A stretch of DNA of 64,000 bases from Umbelopsis ramanniana AG (taxonomy: Eukaryota > Mucoromycota > Umbelopsidomycetes > Umbelopsidales > Umbelopsidaceae): assembly GCF_025399195.1 (NCBI RefSeq), contig NW_026252096.1, forward strand, positions 248,001-312,000, written 5' to 3'. The notes under the pieces are model-generated. The model saw only the letters and a program-made list of their open reading frames with translations. It did not search any database and was not told the origin of the DNA. This document shows positions 59,061 to 64,000 of this stretch, in pieces (the first letter of the stretch is position 1; each line of letters opens with the position of its first letter). The translations under genes and the position numbers were made by a program.

Positions 59061-60259
59061 CTATGGTTCATAACCACCGGGAACGGCGTCTCTGGGAGCA
59101 TCTATATCGTTTGGAACAACAGACCAGAATTTTCTAGCAATATTCAACTGGCTCTCCCGATCTCCGGTGGGTCGAATACCAAGGTATCGGCGACAGAAGA
59201 TGTTGACTTCCTTGTCCCCGGGAACAATGCCGTCCAGAACAATACCACCAGCCTCTCTCAAGATGACAACAGCAGCGCATACGTCCCATTCCCAGCATCC
59301 AATTTCCCAAAAGATATCGGCCACACCCTTGGCAACACAGCAAAGGTTAAGAGCTGCGGAACCAGTGCTACGAATACTGTGAACTTGAGTTCCAACAGCA
59401 TTTTGGATGACAGACCGAGTGCCAGGGTCTTCCTTGGACGCTACTAGATTATGGATGGCATCTATTTTGCGTGAGATGACAGCGGAAGATCTATCAGAAC
59501 CCATTTCCGTCATGACAAGGCATTCGGAAAGGTCTTTGAGAGGTGCGATAGCTTTCGTGTCGAACAAAGGAAGTTTGGTGGTCTGGTTGAGGAAAGCACC
59601 TTGACCATCGGCGGCGGAGTACAGTTCGTTCAACAATGGGTTGTAAATAACGCCAACAACAGGAATCTTATTGATAGTCAAACCAATGGAAATGGCGACG
59701 AAGGGATAGCCATGAATGAAGTTGGTTGTACCATCTACGTTTTATAGGTAAGCAATGGAAATGAGATTAGATGGCACGTGTGATATAGATAGTATTGGGC
59801 AGACAGCATAAAAAAGCACATTGCTCACATACCGATGGGGTCGACAATCCAGGTTGGTTCATCTGTAAACGATGGTTTTTCACCAGCCGCAAAAGTCTCT
59901 TCACCAATGAATCTAAGAATGACATTATGAGTTACTCGACAGGAATATGTATTGTTACGAGAGACGAATGTAATCCGTACTTGTGAGAAGGGTAGGCCGC
60001 GCTGATCTTTTCTTTCACAAAGGCCTCGACAGCCTGGTCAGTTTCAGTCACCATGTCAGAAGGATTTGAGTACTTGGCCATGATGGATCCGGATCCTGCC
60101 ATTCTTTTATCGACACCCTCTTTTATCATAGCACCAGCCTGCTTAGCGAGGTCAATGGAAAAGTCGAGATATTCGGTAAGAACTTTAGGTAAAGTCTGTT
60201 GTTAATAATAAAGTCTTTGGTCTTGACAATCTCTTGTAATGCTTACCAGATTGCGACAT
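59061..60259 (-). CDS. Inositol monophosphatase
   Basis: Four exons (60259-60247, 60182-59981, 59912-59833, 59734-59061) close to 322 aa; the first exon is 13 nt. The acceptor at 60183 (AAAG) was chosen because the more obvious CAACAG upstream breaks the frame. Metal-binding motifs are complete: FIGEET (Glu), WIVDPIDGTTNFIHG (motif A, Asp-Pro-Ile-Asp) and WEWDVCAAVVILREAGG (motif B). The enzyme hydrolyses myo-inositol-1-phosphate with Mg2+, supplying inositol for phosphatidylinositol; it is cytosolic and lithium-sensitive in characterised members. It is about 40 residues longer than the human enzyme, largely in a loop around NQTTKLPLFDTKA and the C-terminus, as in other fungi. Confidence 0.95.
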
Positions 60260-60679
60260 TTCTTTCTTTCTTATTGTTTAGACGTTTTTGAGAAGACGTG
60301 AATACTGGACTTCAAAGTCCATCCATGGAAAGACTTGATCGTCGGGATCTGAAATAAGCTTACCAAATCAATCTGGGGGCATTGAGCAATAACTCTTTGC
60401 TCGCGCCACTTTGAATGAATCGGGGCACCGAAAACAGTGCTGAAGTATATATAGTAGGTTCTAACAGAACAGCTTTATAATGAATTATTTTCAACGTTTA
60501 TTCTCATTGCAGACATACAAAAACTCTGACTACTTGTGAGAATCCTCTATTCAAGCGACAGAATGGCACTCGCGCTCAAAATAGAAAACATCTGTGTTTA
60601 AAATTTCATGTATTTTGAGATTCTGTTTGCCTCCCTTGTTTTTTTTTTTCTTGTCTCGAGCCCATTCAAACCTTCACCC
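60260..60679. promoter_or_regulatory. Divergent promoter, IMPase / surface protein
   Basis: 420 bp lies between divergent start codons. TATATATAG occurs near 60446-60454 and a T-run at 60640-60650. No ORF of note. Confidence 0.45.
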
Positions 60680-61839
60680 ATGGCATATCACTTGAAACGT
60701 AGTCGCCAGTGGACAGCATTTGCTGTTCTAGCAGTTCTTGCATTGCTTGTGTTGCTTCCCGTCAATGCTTCGGATGAATTGGACTTGGACAATCATCTTT
60801 ATAAGCGAGGTACGTGACAGTTTTTACCAGTCGGTGTGCCCTGAATTCCCTCGAAATAACATACTGACATTACTGCTTTCAACTGATTCATTTACGCTAC
60901 TCACTATATGGCCGCTATGGATGTAACTTGTATGTCACTATAGTCCCTCAAGGTAAGATTTTTATCTGATGAAATATGATCTATACTGGTCTCAAGCGGT
61001 ATATTGACATACATCTTTCTATCCCCTCAGCTGCCACCAACGTACCTCAATCATCAGTACCTGCTGCGACGTCAGCACCTGCTGCAACATCAAGCAACGC
61101 TGTTATTGCCACTTCAAATGGTGCATCCGGCTCAGCTACAACTATTAATACCGCCCCACAGTCAACGGCAGGAGCAGCACCTTCAGCATCATCTGCGGCA
61201 GCTTCTGGAAACTCTCTCCAAAATTTGCCTATTTCAGCTACGTTCCCAGCCAGTATGCAACCTGCTTACTTGACTTGGTCTACCCCTACACCCAACCAGT
61301 CCCAACCACCACTGTACAAGATCAATTCCAATACCAATGTCACCATGGTATGGGGTTTTGGCCCAAATCTGAAAGTGCGCCCACAAAACCTTACCCTGGC
61401 GGCAGTTGATATCGGCAAAAACACACAAACCATTTCAATTCTGGATGGATTGGCCACTAGCGCTGTTTGGTATCTATCCAACGTACCGCAGGCCACACCT
61501 TTGATGAACGGCCAGTACAAGATTGTATTGATGGATCAGCGTGGTCCTACACCTTATCCTTCCCCAGGATGGTTTTACCCAGGCACCACTTTGACCATTG
61601 CCATGTACTCACCACAGGCATATGTCTCGTATACTGACAGTAAGTGATGATCCTTGTAAAGGTTTACGGGCGTACAGAGAAACTGACGATTTCCACTCTT
61701 ACTCTTTTTAGCTGCTCATTGTCCTACATGCTTGAATAGCAGCAGTGCCTTCTCCCTGCACGGTGCTTTCAAACCGTGGCTCGTTGCGCTTGGCATTGCC
61801 ACTATGAGCTCTGTGGTCTTCTTGTACAGCATTGTCTAA
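60680..61839 (+). CDS. Ser/Thr/Ala-rich surface protein (DUF7137-like)
   Basis: Exons 60680-60809, an optional 9-nt exon 60943-60951, 61031-61639 and 61712-61839 close in frame to 288-291 aa. FAVLAVLALLVLLPVNASD is a signal peptide. A dibasic site (YKR) follows, then a low-complexity Ala/Ser/Thr stretch of about 70 residues, probably O-glycosylated. The folded part has AYLTWSTPTPNQSQPPLYKI, NVTMVWGFGPNLKVRP and TSAVWYLSNVPQATPLMNGQ. It ends with HCPTCLNSS and a C-terminal hydrophobic helix VALGIATMSSVVFLYSIV, so it is GPI-anchored or membrane-bound. The folded part resembles the fungal DUF7137 family as I recall it; that is a tentative assignment. Cell-wall or surface role is inferred. Confidence 0.78.
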
Positions 61840-62251
61840 ATGACTTGACACCTTTGCTTTTTCTTCCTCCATCTGCACAAACCGAATATACGCATCATTT
61901 TTTTTTCTTCCTTTCTATTTGCAACCTCATGTAACATTGTTCTTTTTACATTGAACGTTTTGTTCAGCTCAATCAATGTCAATTTTCCTTATCGTTTTGT
62001 TTGATGTCGCACTCTTCACAATGGGAAAACCAACACATTGGGAAAATTGAAATAAATGAACTAGTTTCAATGTTTGAAAATCAAATAGGATATGTACAGA
62101 TTGTTAAATTAGATAGGACAATAGCACTAGGCTATTGTGTTTTTCTTTTTTTGATTGGAGGTTATCTCTCAAGTAATCATGGGATGAATGCAACTTTAAC
62201 AATGGCGTCAAGCAAAGACAAAAACTTTTCTAGATGAAACTATGAATCAAT
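61840..62251. other. Convergent intergenic region
   Basis: 412 bp lies between the surface-protein stop and the eL19 stop. A 78-codon plus frame (62001-62237) is open but without family signs. T-rich runs near 61898-61910 suit 3' ends. Confidence 0.45.
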
Positions 62252-62948
62252 CTATTGGGTAAGAGCAGCTTGCTTTTCGGCAATACGAGCCTGGCGACGC
62301 TCACGAGCAGCCTTGTTCTTGGCACGGTGAGCATCAGCTTGGTCAGCAATGGTCTTGGCTCTGAGCTTCTCAGCCTTAGCCTTGTGGATGTACTCCATAA
62401 GGACACGCTTGTTCTTGAAGACATTACCCTTGGACTTGAGGTACAAGGTGTGGTACAAGTGCTTGTCGATCTTACCAGCTTCTCTGTACTTGCGGAGGAG
62501 ACGACGGAGGACACGCATACGGCGCATCCAGAGGACTTGACGGGGCATACGGGCATCAGCAGTACCCTTACGCTTACCGTAACCCATGTGGCGACCAGCA
62601 CGCTTGGCAGCGGCGTGTTCACGGACACGGAAACGAGAGTGGCTAACCTGGGGCTTGCGGATGATAAGACCGTCCTTGACGAGCTTGCGGATGTTTTGGC
62701 CTGAAGAAGTAAAGTGTATGAGTTATGAATATCCAATGAAAAATTTGTAAAGTTGACGTTACTTACGAGAGTTGGCATTGGAGATCTCATTGACCTCGTT
62801 AGGGTCAAGCCAGACCTTTCTCTGACCACACTTAAGGACGCTAGCAGCCAAGCGCTTCTGACTACGCAAGTTCACCCTGTAGATACAAGTTGTTTGTTAT
62901 GAGCAAATTGCTAGTAATATAGCCGTACTTGATATTGACATCTCACAT
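62252..62948 (-). CDS. RPL19: Cytosolic ribosomal protein eL19
   Basis: Three exons: 62948-62947 (only AT), 62876-62767 and 62700-62252, giving 186 aa. The start codon is itself split by the first intron: AT|GTGAGA ... CTACAG|G GTG AAC. Translation gives [19 protein letters not shown], then [59 protein letters not shown] and a Lys/Ala/Arg-rich helical tail. These are near-invariant eL19 segments. It binds the 60S subunit near the intersubunit bridge. The protein sequence fits the family without gaps, which supports the split-start model strongly. Confidence 0.96.
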
Positions 62949-63070
62949 GTTAAAAGGTTAAACAAAAAGAAGGAATCTTAAATTTGGCCCTACCGCCTTT
63001 GCAAATATTCCTTTCGCTCAAAAAATTTTTCGTTTCTGGGCCAGTAAAATTTCAAGCCACTGAAAGTCAC

Positions 63071-63088
63071 ATGATACATGATACATGA
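63071..63088. repeat. Short tandem repeat ATGATAC
   Basis: Two and a half copies of a 7-bp unit (ATGATAC) lie 120-140 bp upstream of the eL19 start. This is small and may be chance. Confidence 0.5.
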
Positions 63089-63099
63089 ATTGTGAGAGT

Positions 63100-63105
63100 C
63101 ACGTG
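63100..63105. promoter_or_regulatory. CACGTG palindrome upstream of eL19
   Basis: A perfect CACGTG E-box-type palindrome lies about 155 bp upstream of the eL19 start codon. bHLH factors bind this site in fungi. Function here is inferred only from position. Confidence 0.3.
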
Positions 63106-63382
63106 AGTAACCTCTTAATTGAGACCCAGAGTATGTTTTTATTGAAACACTTTTTATCTATTGTTTTTATGTGTGAACTCAAGGTTCACAATACACATAG
63201 AAAACACATCCCAAACCACATAGTGACTGATTGATAGGTCAATGGAAGGAGATATATCGTAAGAAACATCCTCAGGAAAAGATTTTGGTTATTTTAATCA
63301 AGATATATTTGCAAAACCAAGGCAATCTCCATAAGACATAGTCTCGGGAATGCTCCCTAGCGAACCTAAGAAAAGCATTCTG

Positions 63383-63905
63383 ACAATGTTGGCTCTCTTT
63401 TTGCGAATTTTGCTGTGATCCAGAGACTTCAATCCAGGCAGCCCATCCCACCTCTGGAGAACAACCTTTCTATAAGATATTTGGACAGCTGGTTGGAGTT
63501 GGTCAGAACGCTGACCACTGGATCAAGGTCCCCTACCGACATTTTTGTACGTTGATGTTATCAACTTTGGCATCAACATTTTACTCTGGTGCAGAGATGG
63601 TCACAAAAATTGCAAATCACATTGCCCACAATTTTGAACCGTATTGCTCGAACTACTTCTTTTTGCGCCTCAACAACGAGGCGGACACATGGTATGTTGC
63701 CAATGCCACGGTTAAAGAGAGAAAATCTCTCGCAAATTATTTATAAAAGCGAGCCGCCTCTCTTGAGGCGGCATGGCCAGGTGTCGGAAGCGACGAAATT
63801 TTGCGCAGCACATTTGATGACCGTGCGGCATCTATGGAGCGTGGCCAACTCCGATCACATAGGCCAGCTTGTTTGCCTCCCCGCACGCTTTCCTGCCATT
63901 TTTGC
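63383..63905 (+). pseudogene. Decayed open frame at right edge
   Basis: One plus-strand frame is open for about 120 codons (63383-63743), is interrupted by a single TAA at 63744-63746, then stays open for about 50 more codons. The translation is protein-like: FYKIFGQLVGVGQNADHWIK, then EMVTKIANHIAHNFEPYC and TWYVANATVKERKSLANYL. After the stop, KRAASLEAAWPGVGSDEILR continues in a more GC-rich stretch. No ATG opens it convincingly upstream of 63555. I do not recognise the family; it could be a degenerate mobile-element or host gene fragment, or an exon of a gene extending past the window. Confidence 0.35.
63753..63772. repeat. Perfect 8-bp hairpin
   Basis: GCCGCCTC and its exact complement GAGGCGGC flank a TCTT loop. 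It sits directly after the in-frame stop of the decayed frame, in a locally GC-rich patch. Confidence 0.6.
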
Positions 63906-64000
63906 ACACTGTCTTAACCTACATGGACTTGGTTGTCCATATCTTGGAACCTCATCCACAAAATTTTGTTTCGAAAAGATACATCTTTAGAAAGTTGAAA

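Larger units (their letters stand above)
62949..63382. promoter_or_regulatory. eL19 promoter region
   Basis: 434 bp upstream of eL19 with the CACGTG site and the short tandem repeat listed separately. No gene was recognised. Confidence 0.45.

Noticed and set aside
60183-60195. CAACAG acceptor for the second IMPase exon
   Set aside because: It leads to an in-frame stop; the AAAG acceptor slightly downstream keeps the frame and the family sequence.
62230-62829. 199-codon minus frame and 149-codon plus frame over eL19
   Set aside because: Shadows of the ribosomal protein gene, produced by its biased codon use.
1-64000. tRNA, rRNA, CRISPR or intact transposon
   Set aside because: Scanned by eye for T-loop GGTTCGAATCC-like boxes, repeated spacers, terminal repeats and transposase or reverse-transcriptase motifs; none was convincing. 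A tRNAscan or RepeatMasker run would be decisive.

Overview
This is a 64 kb piece of fungal nuclear DNA. Nearly every gene is split by short GT-AG introns, mostly 50-110 nt. The gene set (Arp3, TRAPPC5, eIF2D, eL19, mitochondrial uL15, delta-12 fatty-acid desaturase, class II aldolase) is eukaryotic and fungal. A sestrin, a C12orf4/FERRY3-type protein, an acinus-type protein and an eIF2D, together with the intron density, point to an early-diverging fungus. Mucoromycota, probably Mucorales, is my best guess; this is inference, with no database check. I see no CRISPR array, tRNA, rRNA or complete transposon. Exon boundaries were set by hand from splice sites and reading phase, and most gene models close in frame exactly.

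Layout. 0-11 kb: a beta-solenoid (DUF4097-like) protein on the minus strand, a DH-domain RhoGEF (+), a Dal5-type MFS transporter (-) and a delta-12 desaturase (-). 12-24 kb: 5-oxoprolinase in 15 exons (+), a small I9 proteinase inhibitor (+), a Tra2-like SR protein (-), mitochondrial uL15 (+) and TRAPPC5 (+). 23-33 kb: eIF2D (-), serine hydroxymethyltransferase (+), and a GH5 steryl-glucosidase-like enzyme with a CaaX end (-). 33-48 kb: a membrane-anchored lysine-rich protein (+), then a long minus-strand run: secreted two-repeat protein, sestrin, Arp3, aldolase, M3 metallopeptidase, a small unknown ORF and the CCCH protein ZC3H15/Tma46. 48-56 kb: tRNA adenosine deaminase Tad1, a FERRY3-like protein with an added UBA domain, and a multi-pass membrane protein (all +). 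55-64 kb: F-box-like protein (-), acinus-like SAP/RSB protein (-), inositol monophosphatase (-), a Ser/Thr/Ala-rich surface protein (+), eL19 (-), and a decayed open frame at the right edge.

The genes do not form an operon or an obvious biosynthetic cluster; this is ordinary mixed housekeeping order. Loose themes are translation (eL19, uL15m, eIF2D, ZC3H15, Tad1), splicing (Tra2-like, acinus), membrane traffic and actin (TRAPPC5, FERRY3-like, RhoGEF, Arp3), and sulfur/one-carbon/amino-acid handling (5-oxoprolinase, SHMT, sestrin).

The most interesting observations are: extreme exon architecture (a 4-nt internal micro-exon in the MFS gene, a start codon split AT|G in eL19, 7-nt and 13-nt first exons, a 15-nt exon in the M3 peptidase, a GC-AG intron in eIF2D); a fungal FERRY3-like protein carrying a UBA domain; and a GH5 glycosidase ending in the prenylation-type motif CVMM.
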